From: Rhodoplanes tepidamans
Lineage (GTDB): Bacteria > Pseudomonadota > Alphaproteobacteria > Rhizobiales > Xanthobacteraceae
DNA length: 64,000 nucleotides
Direction: 5' to 3'
Assembly: GCF_030813915.1 (NCBI RefSeq)
Contig: NZ_JAUSUJ010000017.1
Location: 1 to 64,000, forward strand
The notes below the pieces were generated by a model, which did no database searches, was not told the origin of the DNA, and was given only the letters and a program-made list of their open reading frames with translations. This document shows, piece after piece, positions 18,012 to 27,768 of this stretch. How positions within the stretch are numbered: position 1 is the first letter of the stretch; each line of letters starts with the position of its first letter. Both the position numbers and the translations under genes were made by a program.

Positions 18012-19772
18012 ATGCAGCCGATCACGGATCCGCGAGACGGCGACGCCGAGGACGACGCGTCCAGCACCCGCCAGCGCTCGCTGCTCGCGCTCGCCGGCAG
18101 CCTGCTGGCCGAGATCAGCCTGCCGAAGCTGGTCGTCGCCTGGCTGCTGCTGATCGGCCTGCCCGGCCTGCTGCTCGGGCTGGCGCCGCTCCTCGCCTCG
18201 ATCTGGCTGTCGGCGGTATCGACCAAAGTCGCATATGCGCTGTCCGGCGCCTGGTCGGCGCTGGTGCTCGCCGCCGTGGTGGCGCTCGGCTGGTTCGGCG
18301 GGCGACGCCTGTTCCGAATCGCCGAGGGCAGCTTCTGGGCGCTCGCCTCGCTCGCCGTGCAGCCGGTCTATGCGATGGCGCGCGAGGCGCTGCGCCACCT
18401 CGCCGAGGCCGGGCTGGCGAGCCGGGCCGGGCCGGCGACGCGGGCGCGGCTGCGTGCCGCGACGGCCGCGGTCGCCGGGATCGCCGTGGCGGTGCCGGCC
18501 GTGCTGCTGGTCGCCTGGCTGTGGCCGGCGACCCGCTGGACCGGCACGCTCGCCGATCTCGCCGCGCCGCTGCGCCTCGCCTCGGCCGGCATCGCCAACG
18601 GGGTCGTGCTGGTGGCCGGCTATTTCGCCGCGGCGGCCGCCGTGTGGGGCTTCGCCGACGCGACCATGGACCAGCCGCGCACCCGCCGGTTCGAGGGCGA
18701 GCCGGCGCCGCCCGACACGGCGCCGCGCTGGCGCATCGTCCATCTGTCGGACATCCACGTCGTCGGCGAGCCTTACGGCTTCCGCATCGAGTGTGGCCGG
18801 GCGGGGCCGCGCGGCGACGACCGCCTGCACCGCGTGCTCGCGCGGATCGCGGCGATTCACGCGGCGGCGCCGCTCGACCTCGTGCTGATCACCGGCGACG
18901 TGACGGACGCGGGCCGCTCCGGCGAATGGGCCGCGTTCTTCGATGCGCTGGCGCCGTATCCGGCGATCGCCGCGCGGCTGCTGATCCAGCCCGGCAATCA
19001 CGACGTCAACGTGGTCGACCGCGCCAATCCGGCACGGCTCGACCTGCCGTTCAGCCCGGTGAAGCGGCTGCGTCAGGTGCGGGCGCTCTCCGCCATGGCG
19101 GCCGTGCAGGGTGGGCGCGTGCGCGTCGTCGACCTCGCCGGCGAGGCGCTCGGCGACACGCTCGACGCGGCGCTGGCACCGCACCGCGCGCGGCTCGCCG
19201 GCTTCGCCGACACGGGGGCGCTGCGCGACGTGCCGTTCGTCGCCGACCTGTGGGCGCGGCTGTTCCCGATGGTGCTGCCGCCGGAGCGGCCGGACGGGCT
19301 CGGCATCGTGCTGCTCGACTCCAACGCCGACACGCATTTCTCCTTCACCAACGCGCTCGGCCTCGTGTCGACCGAGCAGATGCGCGGAATCGAGATCGCC
19401 ATCGCGGCTTGGCCGGCGGCCTCCTGGCTGGTCGCGCTGCACCACCACGTGGTCGAGTATCCGATGCCGGCGAAGCAGCTCTCCGAGCGGATCGGCACGG
19501 CGCTGGTCAACGGCAGCTGGTTCGTCCGCCGCCTGCAAAGGATCGCGCCCGACGCCGTGGTGATGCACGGCCACCGCCATGTCGACTGGATCGGCGCCTG
19601 CGGCGACCTCACCATCGTCTCGGCGCCGTCGCCCGTCATGGAGGCGACCGACGACCGCGACACCGCCTTCTACGTCCACACGCTGACGAGCGACCAGGAC
19701 GGCCGGCTGCATCTCCTGGCACCGGAGCGGATCGTGATCCCGGGCGACCCGTCATTCCGGGGCGCGGCCTGA
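18012..19772 (+). CDS. Membrane-anchored metallophosphoesterase
   Basis: Protein of 586 residues. Residues about 30-220 hold four to five hydrophobic segments with Ala/Leu-rich helices. From about 235 a calcineurin-type phosphoesterase domain carries all metal motifs: IVHLSDIHV (D-x-H), LITGDVTD (GD), IQPGNHDVN (GNHD), LHHHVVEYP and MHGHRHVDW (GH-x-H). The substrate is unknown; relatives act on UDP-diacylglucosamine or cyclic nucleotides. GGAG lies 8 bases before the ATG. The C-terminus (PSFRGAA) and the stop codon are written by the start of a palindromic repeat, so the native end has probably been replaced or extended. Confidence 0.85.
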   Translation: MQPITDPRDGDAEDDASSTRQRSLLALAGSLLAEISLPKLVVAWLLLIGLPGLLLGLAPLLASIWLSAVSTKVAYALSGAWSALVLAAVVALGWFGGRRLFRIAEGSFWALASLAVQPVYAMAREALRHLAEAGLASRAGPATRARLRAATAAVAGIAVAVPAVLLVAWLWPATRWTGTLADLAAPLRLASAGIANGVVLVAGYFAAAAAVWGFADATMDQPRTRRFEGEPAPPDTAPRWRIVHLSDIHVVGEPYGFRIECGRAGPRGDDRLHRVLARIAAIHAAAPLDLVLITGDVTDAGRSGEWAAFFDALAPYPAIAARLLIQPGNHDVNVVDRANPARLDLPFSPVKRLRQVRALSAMAAVQGGRVRVVDLAGEALGDTLDAALAPHRARLAGFADTGALRDVPFVADLWARLFPMVLPPERPDGLGIVLLDSNADTHFSFTNALGLVSTEQMRGIEIAIAAWPAASWLVALHHHVVEYPMPAKQLSERIGTALVNGSWFVRRLQRIAPDAVVMHGHRHVDWIGACGDLTIVSAPSPVMEATDDRDTAFYVHTLTSDQDGRLHLLAPERIVIPGDPSFRGAA

Positions 19773-19857
19773 AAGGCCGCGAACCCGGAATCCAGCCGGG
19801 GCCACGGATTGCGTCGCTGGATTCCGGGCTCGCCGCTGCGCGGCGCCCCGGAATGAC
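19751..19857. repeat. Palindromic repeat family A, copy 2
   Basis: GTCATTCCGGGGCG at the left end pairs with CGCCCCGGAATGAC at the right end (19844-19857), with the same inner pairing AACCCGGAATCCAG / CTGGATTCCGGG as copy 1. The first 22 bases overlap the 3' end of the metallophosphoesterase gene and include its stop codon. The element separates this gene from the convergent AI-2E permease. Confidence 0.85.
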
Positions 19858-19869
19858 CGGAACTGGTCG

Positions 19870-20934
19870 TCAGGCGGACGGTGCCGCCGTCTCCTCCGCC
19901 TCCCGCCCGGCCTCCTCGTCCGGGGCCTCGCCCGCCAGCAGGGCGGCGACCCAGCGGCTCGCCGGGTACTGCTCGCACACGGTGAGGATGGCGATGACGA
20001 TCGGCACGCCCATGAAGGCGCCGGCGATGCCCCACAGGAAGCTCCACAGGAACACGGCGAGCAGCACCACGAAGGGGGACAGCGACAGCCGGCTGCCGGC
20101 GACGCGCGGCTCCAGATAGCTGCCGACCACGAACTGGATCAGGTTGAGGGCGGCGAAGACGACGAGCATCGTCTCCCACGACTGGAAGTGCGCCAGCGCG
20201 AACAGGGTCGGCGCCAGCGTCGCGACGAACGGGCCGATGAACGGGACGTAGTTCAGCGCGAAGGCGATGACGCCCCATTCGGCGTAGAGCGGCAGCCCGA
20301 TCGCGGCGGCGAATCCGGCGACCAGCGCGCCGGTGATCACGCTCATCACGCTGCGCACCAGCATGTAGGTCTGCAGCTTGGCGGCGGTCGTCGCCCCGGC
20401 CCGGACCAGCGCGTCGCCGCCGACCGCGCGCAGCTTGCGGGCCGTGGCCTCGACCTCGAGCAGGCCGAGGATGAGGAACACCAGCGCCACCACGGCGAAG
20501 CTCGCGACGCTCTGCAGGCGCGAGGCGACCTCCTGGACGGCGCGCACCATCCAGCTCGTGCTGAACACGTCGCTGAACACGCCGGTGACGACGAAGCCGT
20601 GGCCCTCCAGCCAGATCGTCGCCTCCTGGTACATGGCCTGGAACCGCGCCGTGTCGGCGATCAGCCAGCGCGCCGCGCGGCCGAAGCCCCAGCCGATCAT
20701 GGTGCCGAGTCCGGTCAGCACCACGGCCACCGCGACCACGGTGACCAGCAGGGCGACGAGCTTCGGCAGGCGGGCCTGCAGGGCCGCCTGCACGGGCCAC
20801 GCCACGGCGACCACGAACAGCGCGAACACCACGGGCGCCAGGATGGCGCGGCCGTAATGGAGCGCGATGCACACCAGCACGGTGGTGCACACCGCCAGCA
20901 GGGTCAGGTGTCCGCGGTGGGGCGTCACAGGCAT
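19870..20934 (-). CDS. AI-2E-family transporter (PerM-like permease)
   Basis: Membrane protein of 354 residues of the AI-2E exporter/PerM superfamily. The N-terminal helices (GRAILAPVVFALFVVAVAWPVQAAL) carry the usual A-P-V-V-F-A pattern. The middle is a soluble region with paired helices (FQAMYQEATIWLEG). The C-terminal half has VAGFAAAIGLPLYAEWGVIAFALNYVPFIGPFVATLAP, the family core. It is a general inner-membrane exporter; family members move AI-2, Na+/H+ or unknown substrates, so a specific role is not assigned. It ends in a hydrophilic Glu/Ala tail. Convergent with the metallophosphoesterase. Confidence 0.88.
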   Translation of the reverse strand: MPVTPHRGHLTLLAVCTTVLVCIALHYGRAILAPVVFALFVVAVAWPVQAALQARLPKLVALLVTVVAVAVVLTGLGTMIGWGFGRAARWLIADTARFQAMYQEATIWLEGHGFVVTGVFSDVFSTSWMVRAVQEVASRLQSVASFAVVALVFLILGLLEVEATARKLRAVGGDALVRAGATTAAKLQTYMLVRSVMSVITGALVAGFAAAIGLPLYAEWGVIAFALNYVPFIGPFVATLAPTLFALAHFQSWETMLVVFAALNLIQFVVGSYLEPRVAGSRLSLSPFVVLLAVFLWSFLWGIAGAFMGVPIVIAILTVCEQYPASRWVAALLAGEAPDEEAGREAEETAAPSA

Positions 20935-20983
20935 CGACTAAGCACCTCGCGCGCCGGGAGCATGAGGGGGGCGGCGGCCGCGG

Positions 20984-21490
20984 TCAGGCCGTCACCGTGT
21001 CGGGTGCCTCGATCGCCTTCCGCCAGTGGCAGTCGCGGAAGCAGCAGCCGCGGATGCCGCGCTGCAGCCGTTCCTCGATGCGGGCGAGCCGCCCGGAGAG
21101 GCCCGCCGCCACGATCGGCTTGCCGATCGGATAGCAGGCGTTCAGGCCGATCCCGTAAGCGAAGTCGGCGGCGGCGAAGCGGTGGGCGCGGTTGCCGGTG
21201 CCGGTGAGCAGCACCGGGGCCGTGTAGAAGAGCTCGGCGAGCGTCCGCAGGAAGCCGGCGACCGGCGCGCCCTCGACCGTCAGGTCGGTGACGATGCAGT
21301 CGAAGTTCTCGCTGCCGAGCAGCATCTCGCCCTCGGCGAAGCTCGCCGCCGCGATGGCCGCCCAGCCGGTGCGGTCGGCGATCGCGCAGACGTGGCGGCG
21401 GACGGCGGGATCGTCGTCGAGGACGAGCAGGCCTCGTCGCCAGGCGGTCTCGCAGGGCTGCGGCTGCAGCGGACTCGAACGGCTCGGCAC
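20984..21490 (-). CDS. Atypical receiver-domain protein with Cys-rich C-terminus
   Basis: Protein of 168 residues with one receiver domain: acidic triad in LLVLDDDPA, phosphoacceptor Asp69 in CIVTDLT, Thr in LLTGTGN and Lys in YPIGKPI. After the last receiver helix comes RGIRGCCFRDCHWRK, an unusual Cys/His cluster. No output domain follows. I chose the GTG at 21490 because GGGAG lies 6 bases upstream; an ATG at 21559 would add 23 residues but has no ribosome site. It lies 49 bp downstream of the AI-2E permease gene on the same strand's 5' side, with no kinase nearby. Confidence 0.7.
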   Translation of the reverse strand: MPSRSSPLQPQPCETAWRRGLLVLDDDPAVRRHVCAIADRTGWAAIAAASFAEGEMLLGSENFDCIVTDLTVEGAPVAGFLRTLAELFYTAPVLLTGTGNRAHRFAAADFAYGIGLNACYPIGKPIVAAGLSGRLARIEERLQRGIRGCCFRDCHWRKAIEAPDTVTA

Positions 21491-21741
21491 CCGCGTCTCC
21501 CGTCGTGCGTCGTCGGCCGGCCCGGCGCGCCGGCCGATCTGTTCCGGACAGCGGATCATGCCCGCGCTTCGCTGAAAAGCGGTTAATGCGGCCGCCGACG
21601 CGCGCCGGTGGTGCCGGGCACGGCGGCTGCGGCACCGTGCCTCCGGCAAAATCGCGGGGCAGGGTCTGCGGGAGGCCCGCTACCGGGCCGTTCCGGCCCC
21701 CGTGTAAGAGGAGAAATCGACACAAGAACGAGGAAACCGCC

Positions 21742-22494
21742 ATGGGTCGTCTGGAAGGGAAGGTGGCCGTCGTCACGGGAGCCGGCGGCGGCATCGGAGC
21801 CGCCATCTGCCGTGCCTTCGCCGCCGAGGGAGCCGCCGTCGTCGCGCTCGACATCGCCGCGGCGCCGCTCGAGCAGGTGGTGGCCGAGGTGACGGGGGCG
21901 GGCGGGCGCATCGCCGGCCTGGTCGCCGACGTCGCCGAGGAGGCGACCGCCGAGGCCGCTGTGGCCCGTGCCGTGACCGAGTTCGGCCGGCTCGACGTGC
22001 TGGTCTCCAACGCCGTGTTCGACCTGCCGCTGGCGCCGCTGACCACACTGTCGCTCGCCGACTGGCGGCGCACCTTCGCGGTCAACCTGGATTCCTCGTT
22101 CCTGCTCTCCAAGCACGCCATCCCGGTGATGGAGCGGGGCGGCGGCGGCAGCATCGTCCTGGTGGCGTCGCAGCAGGCCCGCGTCGCCCGCCCCGGCCGG
22201 CCGTGGTACTGCGCCGCCAAGGGCGCGCTGGTGCAGCTCGCCAAGGCGATGGCGGTCGACCATTCGGCGCAGGGGATCCGGGTCAACACGCTGTCGCCCG
22301 GCCCGGTCGAGACCGGCCGCTACCTGAAGAACTTCGCCACCCTCGAGGCGGCGCGCGCCAGCCACCACACCCTGCTGGGCCGGCTCGGCGCCCCCGACGA
22401 GGTCGCCACCGGGGCCGTGTTCCTGGCGAGCGACGAGTCCTCCTTCATGACCGGCTCGGATCTCCTCATCGACGGCGGCTACACGGCCGTGTGA
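21742..22494 (+). CDS. Short-chain dehydrogenase/reductase (SDR)
   Basis: NAD(P)-dependent classical SDR of 250 residues. The cofactor motif is TGAGGGIG near residue 13, with Asp in VALDIA after the second strand, which suggests NAD(H). The usual NNAG is SNAV here. Catalytic Ser lies in VLVASQQ, Tyr156 in WYCAAK and Lys160 four residues on. The C-terminus FMTGSDLLIDGGYTAV is classic. GAGG lies 8-10 bases before the ATG. It is monocistronic and convergent with dctA. The substrate cannot be told. Confidence 0.9.
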   Translation: MGRLEGKVAVVTGAGGGIGAAICRAFAAEGAAVVALDIAAAPLEQVVAEVTGAGGRIAGLVADVAEEATAEAAVARAVTEFGRLDVLVSNAVFDLPLAPLTTLSLADWRRTFAVNLDSSFLLSKHAIPVMERGGGGSIVLVASQQARVARPGRPWYCAAKGALVQLAKAMAVDHSAQGIRVNTLSPGPVETGRYLKNFATLEAARASHHTLLGRLGAPDEVATGAVFLASDESSFMTGSDLLIDGGYTAV

Positions 22495-22520
22495 ACCTGT
22501 TCCCGGGCGATCAGTGCTCC

Positions 22521-22623
22521 GTCATTCCGGGGCGCGGCGCAGCCGCGAACCCGAAGTCAAGCGACAAGCTCCGAGTTCTCGGCTGGATGCCGGGGTCGGC
22601 GCTGCGCGCCGCCCCGGAATGAC
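22521..22623. repeat. Palindromic repeat family A, copy 3
   Basis: GTCATTCCGGGGCG (22521-22534) pairs with the right end GCCCCGGAATGAC (22611-22623). The inner arms have drifted (CGAACCCGAAGTCAAG and CTGGATGCCGGGGTCG) compared with copies 1 and 2. The element lies between the convergent SDR and dctA genes, next to their terminator. Confidence 0.8.
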
Positions 22624-22661
22624 CAAGACGTTGTTCGGCCGGATGCCGTACGAGCTGAACG

Positions 22662-22690
22662 AAAGCGCCCGGGACGGGCCCGGGCGCTTC
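22662..22690. terminator. Strong hairpin between convergent SDR and dctA
   Basis: AAGCGCCCGGG (22663-22673) and CCCGGGCGCTT (22679-22689) form a perfect 11-bp stem with a 5-base loop. On the minus strand it is followed by TTTCGTT, so it most likely ends dctA transcription. It may also stop read-through from the SDR gene. Confidence 0.75.
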
Positions 22691-22724
22691 CTTCGCAACG
22701 ACGGCGGCTGCGACGCGCGGCCGG

Positions 22725-24029
22725 TCAGTTCCCCGCGCCGCGGTCGAGCTCGCGGTGCAGCGTCTCGTGATCGAGCGCGCCGTCCCAGTCGGCGATGAAG
22801 ATCGTCGCCACCGCGCTGCCGATGTAGTTCACCGGCACCAGGCCCTCGGCCAGCAGGCGGTGCACGCCGAGGATCAGCGCCACGCTGGTGACCGGGATGC
22901 TGCCGACCGACGACAACGTCGCCGCCAGCACGACGAAGGCGGCGCCGGAGACGCCGGCCGCGCCTTTCGAGGTGAGCAGCAGGACCAGCAGCAGGCCGAC
23001 CTGATGGTACAGGGTCAGCGGCGTGTTGGTCGCCTGGGCGAGGAAGACGGCGGCGAAGGAGAGATACAGGCAGGTGCCGTCGAGATTGAACGAGTAGCCG
23101 GTCGGGACCACGAGGCCGACGATGCTCTTGCGGCAGCCGATCCGTTCCATCTTGTCGAGCAGCCGCGGCAGCACCACCTCGGACGACGTGGTGGCGAGGC
23201 AGATCAGCAGCTCCTCGCGCAGGTAGCGGATCAGCTTGACGATGCTGAAGCCGCACCAGCGCGCCACCAGGCCGAGCACGCCGAACACGAAGACGAGGCA
23301 CACGGCGTAGAAGCCGAGCAGCAGCTTGCCGAGCGTGATCAGCGAGCCGGCGCCGTACTTGCCGACCGTGAAGGCGATGGCGCCGAAGGCGCCGATCGGG
23401 GCCGCCCACATGACGATGCCGACGGCGCCGAACAGCATCTTGGAGCCGACCTCGACGAGATGGACGAGCGGCTTGCCGGAGTCGCCCAGCGCCGCCAGCG
23501 AGAAGCCGAACAGCACCGACAGCACCAGCACCTGCAGGATGTTGCCGTCGGCGAGGGCGCCGAACACGGTGTTGGGGATGAGGCCCATCAGGAACTGGAC
23601 GGTCCCGTGGTCCTGGGCCTGGGTGACGTAGTGCTTGACCGCGCCGGCGTCGATCGCGCCGACGTCGATGTTCATGCCGGCGCCCGGCTGCAGCAGGTTG
23701 ACGCCGAGCAGGCCGAGCACGAGGGCGATCGTCGTCAGCACCTCGAAATAGATCAGCGCCTGGATGGCGACCTTGCCGACCTTGGCCATGTCGCCCATGC
23801 CGGCGATGCCGAGCACCACCGTGCACAGGATGATCGGCGCGATCAGCATCCGGATCGCGCGGATGAAGCCGTCGCCGAACGGCTGCATCATGGTACCGAA
23901 TTCCGGATACCAGTGCCCCACCGCCACGCCGAGGATCATCGACAGCAGCACGTAGAACCACAACTGTCGGTACCAGGCGTTCTTGCCGGTGGCCGGTGCG
24001 TGCACGGTTGTAAGGGTGACGTCAGTCAT
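22725..24029 (-). CDS. dctA: C4-dicarboxylate/proton symporter DctA
   Basis: Inner-membrane symporter of 434 residues that imports succinate, fumarate and malate. It belongs to the DAACS family: MLIAPIILCTVVLGIAGMGDM, the SSEVVLPRLLDKMERIGC re-entrant region, PTGYSFNLDGTCLYLSFAAVFLAQ (N-x-D-G-T) and SKGAAGVSGAAFVVLAATL near helix 8. These match DctA rather than the glutamate carriers. It is divergent from a LysR regulator 273 bp away, and a LysR-type dyad lies between them. There is no dctB/dctD pair in view. Confidence 0.93.
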   Translation of the reverse strand: MTDVTLTTVHAPATGKNAWYRQLWFYVLLSMILGVAVGHWYPEFGTMMQPFGDGFIRAIRMLIAPIILCTVVLGIAGMGDMAKVGKVAIQALIYFEVLTTIALVLGLLGVNLLQPGAGMNIDVGAIDAGAVKHYVTQAQDHGTVQFLMGLIPNTVFGALADGNILQVLVLSVLFGFSLAALGDSGKPLVHLVEVGSKMLFGAVGIVMWAAPIGAFGAIAFTVGKYGAGSLITLGKLLLGFYAVCLVFVFGVLGLVARWCGFSIVKLIRYLREELLICLATTSSEVVLPRLLDKMERIGCRKSIVGLVVPTGYSFNLDGTCLYLSFAAVFLAQATNTPLTLYHQVGLLLVLLLTSKGAAGVSGAAFVVLAATLSSVGSIPVTSVALILGVHRLLAEGLVPVNYIGSAVATIFIADWDGALDHETLHRELDRGAGN

Positions 24030-24144
24030 CGACTGCCCCAGTCTGGAACATTGTTGATTTGTCGGGGGTCTTCGGGCGCAACGCGGCGCGTCTCGATATA
24101 GGGGTGCGCGCTGATGGCGACCAAGGATGCTGGTTTTCTATCAG

Positions 24145-24163
24145 CTATCGATTTCGGTTATAG
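24145..24163. promoter_or_regulatory. LysR-type operator (CTAT-N11-ATAG)
   Basis: CTAT at 24145-24148 and ATAG at 24160-24163 are separated by exactly 11 bases, the T-N11-A layout of LysR-type boxes. It lies in the intergenic region shared by dctA and the LysR gene, 116 bases before dctA and 140 before lysR. A further CTAT at 24138-24141 could be an adjacent half-site. It is likely bound by the regulator at 24303. Confidence 0.55.
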
Positions 24164-24302
24164 TGAGATCCGCTCATGGCCGCCGGTCGCCCGGTGTGAA
24201 GACGGCCGGGTGATGAATCGATAGAGAGTGCGCCCGAGGCTCCACCGCGCGATCCGTCGCGGCGGAGCGGACCCGGACGCATCGCGGTCGGTCGAGGATC
24301 CG

Positions 24303-25364
24303 TTGAATCTCAGACAGCTCGAATACTTCGTCTGCGTCGCCGAGCAGGGCAGCTTCAGCAAGGCCGCCATCGTGCTGGGCGTCGCGCAGCCGGCGCTGTC
24401 GCGCCAGGTGCGTCTGCTGGAGGAGGATCTCAAGGTCCGTCTCCTCACCCGCAACGGGCGCGGCGTGGTGCTGACCGAGTCCGGCAAGCACCTGTTCCGC
24501 CACTCGATCGACGTCATGCAGATGATGTCGCGCATCCGCGAGCAGATCCTGTCGGAGCGCGACGAGCCGTCCGGCCTGATCACCATCGGCATGCCGCCGA
24601 GCTTCGGGCGGATGCTGACGCTGCGCCTGGCCGCCGAGTTCCGCAGCAACCTGCCGCGCGCCCGCCTGTCGATCATCGAGGGGCTGACGACGCATCTCAC
24701 CGAGTGGATCGCCACCGACCGGATCGACCTCGCGGTGCTGCTCAATCCGGAGCCCTACACGGCGCTCGACATCCTGCCGGTGCTCGACGATCCGGTCTGC
24801 CTCGTCTCGGCCGCAGACGGCGGCAGGCCCGCGACGCCGACGATCGCCTTCGCGGACCTGCCGGGCCTGCCGCTGATCCTGCCCGGGCAGAGCCACTCGA
24901 TCCGGCGGCTGGTCGAGACCCAGGCGGTGCTCGCCGGCATCAAGCTCGACGTCGCCTGGGAGGTGGCGAGCGTGCCGTCGATCCTGGAGCTCGTGCTGGC
25001 GGGCTACGGTCACGCGGTGCTGCCGTCCTCGGCCATCGCCGCGAGCCACGCGCCCGAGCGCTACCGGCTGCAGACCGTGACCCGGCCGAACCTGACCAGC
25101 ACGCTGTGCCTCGCCGCCTCGGCCTACAAGAAGCCGACGCCGCTGCTGCTGCATGTCCGCGAGATGCTGGCCACGAGCCTGGTCGAGGCGGTGGCGCGTC
25201 CGGCCGGGGCGGCCGGGCCCGGCGCGGCGGAGCCGGGGCCGGCGCGCGACGACGGGGACGGCGGAGCCGGGGGGTTGCGGAATCGCGTCCGGCTCCGGCA
25301 TACCCCAGCCCCCGGCGCCGTGGTTCCCGCGGCGGCCGGCCGAGGGTCGGGAGGACGAAGGTGA
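24303..25364 (+). CDS. LysR-type regulator, probable regulator of dctA
   Basis: LysR regulator of 353 residues. The TTG start gives the canonical first residues [22 protein letters not shown], with a winged HTH in residues 1-60 ([17 protein letters not shown]) and GAGG 5 bases upstream. A periplasmic-binding-like effector domain occupies about 90-300 ([24 protein letters not shown]). The last 55 residues are a Gly/Ala/Pro-rich tail absent from most relatives. It is divergent from dctA, and its stop overlaps the GTG start of tex (GTGA). It most likely senses a C4-dicarboxylate or related acid. Confidence 0.88.
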   Translation: MNLRQLEYFVCVAEQGSFSKAAIVLGVAQPALSRQVRLLEEDLKVRLLTRNGRGVVLTESGKHLFRHSIDVMQMMSRIREQILSERDEPSGLITIGMPPSFGRMLTLRLAAEFRSNLPRARLSIIEGLTTHLTEWIATDRIDLAVLLNPEPYTALDILPVLDDPVCLVSAADGGRPATPTIAFADLPGLPLILPGQSHSIRRLVETQAVLAGIKLDVAWEVASVPSILELVLAGYGHAVLPSSAIAASHAPERYRLQTVTRPNLTSTLCLAASAYKKPTPLLLHVREMLATSLVEAVARPAGAAGPGAAEPGPARDDGDGGAGGLRNRVRLRHTPAPGAVVPAAAGRGSGGRR

Positions 25365-27718
25365 GCGCAACCATCAATCGCCGCATCGCCGAGGAGCTGG
25401 GCGTCCGCGAGGAGCAGGTCGCGGCCGCCGTGGAGCTCCTGGACGGCGGCGCCACCGTCCCGTTCGTCGCCCGCTACCGCAAGGAGGCGACCGGCGCGCT
25501 CGACGACGCGCAGCTCCGCACCCTGGAGGAGCGGCTGCGCTACCTGCGCGAGCTGGAGGAGCGCCGTACCGCCATCCTCGAGTCGATCAGGAGCCAGGGC
25601 AAGCTCGACGACGCCCTCGAGGCCCAGATCATGGCGGCCGACTCGAAGGCGCGGCTCGAGGACATCTACCTGCCGTTCAAGCCGAAACGCCGCACCAAGG
25701 CCGAGATCGCCCGCGAGGCGGGCCTCGCCCCGCTCGCCGAGCAGCTCCTCGCCGACCCGACCAACGATCCGCAGGCGCTCGCCGCCAGCTTCGTGAACCC
25801 CGACAAGAACGTCGCCGACGCGGCGGCGGCCCTCGACGGCGCCCGCGCCATCCTGGTGGAGCGCTTCGCCGAGGATGCCGACCTGATCGGCAAGCTGCGC
25901 GAGGCGCTGTGGACGAGCGGCCGGCTGGTCTCCAAGGTGCGCGACGGCAAGGCCGAGGCCGGTGCCAAGTTCGCCGACTATTTCGACTTCTCCGAGCCGC
26001 TGGCGAAGCTGCCGTCGCACCGGATTCTGGCGATGTTCCGCGGCGAGCGCGAGGAGATGCTCGACGTGCGCATCGAGGGCGAGGACGCCGGCTCCTCGGG
26101 CCCGAGCTCCTACGAGCTGTCGATCATGCACCGCTTCGCCATCGCCGACCGCGGGCGGCCGGCCGACAAATGGCTGGTCGACACGGCGCGCTGGGCGTGG
26201 CGCACCAAGATCTTCGTCCACCTCACCATCGACCTGCGGCTCCGCCTGTGGACGGCGGCCGAGGAGGAGGCGGTGCGGGTCTTCGCCGCCAATCTGCGCG
26301 ACCTGCTGCTCGCCGCGCCGGCCGGCACCCGCGCCACCATGGGGCTCGATCCCGGCTACCGTACCGGCGTCAAGGTCGCCGTGGTCGACGCCACCGGAAA
26401 GGTGGTGGCGACCGACGCGATCTTCCCGCACGAGCCGCAGCGGCGCTGGGACGCCTCGATCGCCACGCTCGCCGCGCTCGCCCGCGCCCACAAGGTCGAG
26501 CTGATCGCCATTGGCAACGGCACCGCCTCGCGCGAGACCGACAAGCTCGCCGTCGAGCTGATCAAGAAGCACCCCGAGCTGAAGCTCTCCAAGATCGTCG
26601 TGTCGGAGGCGGGCGCCTCGGTCTACTCGGCCTCGGCCTACGCGTCCGAGGAGCTGCCCGGGCTCGACGTGACGCTGCGCGGCGCCGTGTCGATCGCGCG
26701 GCGGCTGCAGGATCCGCTCGCCGAGCTGGTCAAGATCGACCCGAAGTCGATCGGCGTCGGCCAGTACCAGCACGACCTCTCCGAGTCCAAGCTGTCGCGC
26801 TCGCTCGACGCCGTGGTCGAGGACTGCGTCAACGCGGTCGGCGTCGACGTCAACACGGCGTCGGCGCCGCTGCTCGCCCGCGTCTCCGGCATCGGCTCCG
26901 GCCTCGCCCAGAACATCGTCCTGCATCGCGACACCAACGGCCCGTTCAAGAGCCGCAAGGCCCTGAAGGAGGTGCCGCGGCTCGGGCCGAAGGCGTTCGA
27001 GCAGTGCGCCGGGTTCCTGCGCATCCGCGACGGCGAGGATCCCCTCGACGCCTCGGGCGTGCACCCGGAGGCCTATCCGGTGGTGCGGCGGATCCTCCAG
27101 GCGACCAAGAGCGACATCAAGGCGCTGATCGGCAATTCGGCGACGCTGCGCGGTCTCGCGCCGAAGAGCTTCGTCGACGAGACGTTCGGGCTGCCGACCG
27201 TCACCGACATCCTCAAGGAGCTGGAGAAGCCGGGCCGCGACCCGCGCCCGGCCTTCAAGACCGCCGAGTTCAAGGAGGGCGTCGAGACGCTCGACGACCT
27301 CAAGCCCGGCATGATCCTGGAAGGCGTCGTCACCAACGTCGCGGCGTTCGGCGCCTTCGTCGACGTCGGGGTGCACCAGGACGGGCTCGTCCACGTCTCG
27401 GCGATGTCGAAGACCTTCGTGAAGGATCCGCGCGAGGTGGCGAAGCCCGGCGACATCGTGCGGGTGAAGGTGCTGGAGGTCGACAAGCCGAGGAAGCGCA
27501 TCTCGCTCACCATGCGGCTCGACGACCAGCCCGGACAGGACCAGCGCTCCGGCGCCGGCCGTGCGGGCGGCGGCCGCGACCAGCGCGACGCGCGCGGCGG
27601 CGGAGGGCGCAACGACTACGGGCGGAAGCCCGAGCGCGACACCGGCAACAACGCGCTCGCCGAGGCGCTGCGCCGTGCCGGGCTCGGCGGCGGCAGCAAC
27701 GAGAAGGGCCGGCGCTGA
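25361..27718 (+). CDS. tex: Tex RNA-binding transcription accessory protein
   Basis: Tex homologue of 785 residues that binds RNA and associates with transcription. It shows the N-terminal helix bundle ([38 protein letters not shown]), the YqgF/RNase-H-like domain ([16 protein letters not shown] at about 330), the helix-hairpin-helix region ([19 protein letters not shown] and [21 protein letters not shown]) and the S1 domain ([31 protein letters not shown] at about 650). A Gly/Arg-rich tail follows. The GTG start has GGGAGG 6 bases upstream and overlaps the LysR stop codon. Confidence 0.95.
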   Translation: MSATINRRIAEELGVREEQVAAAVELLDGGATVPFVARYRKEATGALDDAQLRTLEERLRYLRELEERRTAILESIRSQGKLDDALEAQIMAADSKARLEDIYLPFKPKRRTKAEIAREAGLAPLAEQLLADPTNDPQALAASFVNPDKNVADAAAALDGARAILVERFAEDADLIGKLREALWTSGRLVSKVRDGKAEAGAKFADYFDFSEPLAKLPSHRILAMFRGEREEMLDVRIEGEDAGSSGPSSYELSIMHRFAIADRGRPADKWLVDTARWAWRTKIFVHLTIDLRLRLWTAAEEEAVRVFAANLRDLLLAAPAGTRATMGLDPGYRTGVKVAVVDATGKVVATDAIFPHEPQRRWDASIATLAALARAHKVELIAIGNGTASRETDKLAVELIKKHPELKLSKIVVSEAGASVYSASAYASEELPGLDVTLRGAVSIARRLQDPLAELVKIDPKSIGVGQYQHDLSESKLSRSLDAVVEDCVNAVGVDVNTASAPLLARVSGIGSGLAQNIVLHRDTNGPFKSRKALKEVPRLGPKAFEQCAGFLRIRDGEDPLDASGVHPEAYPVVRRILQATKSDIKALIGNSATLRGLAPKSFVDETFGLPTVTDILKELEKPGRDPRPAFKTAEFKEGVETLDDLKPGMILEGVVTNVAAFGAFVDVGVHQDGLVHVSAMSKTFVKDPREVAKPGDIVRVKVLEVDKPRKRISLTMRLDDQPGQDQRSGAGRAGGGRDQRDARGGGGRNDYGRKPERDTGNNALAEALRRAGLGGGSNEKGRR

Positions 27719-27768
27719 CACCTGCTTCGCGGGCTCATGCCCTCTGCTCGGAGGAGGATGCTCCGTTC

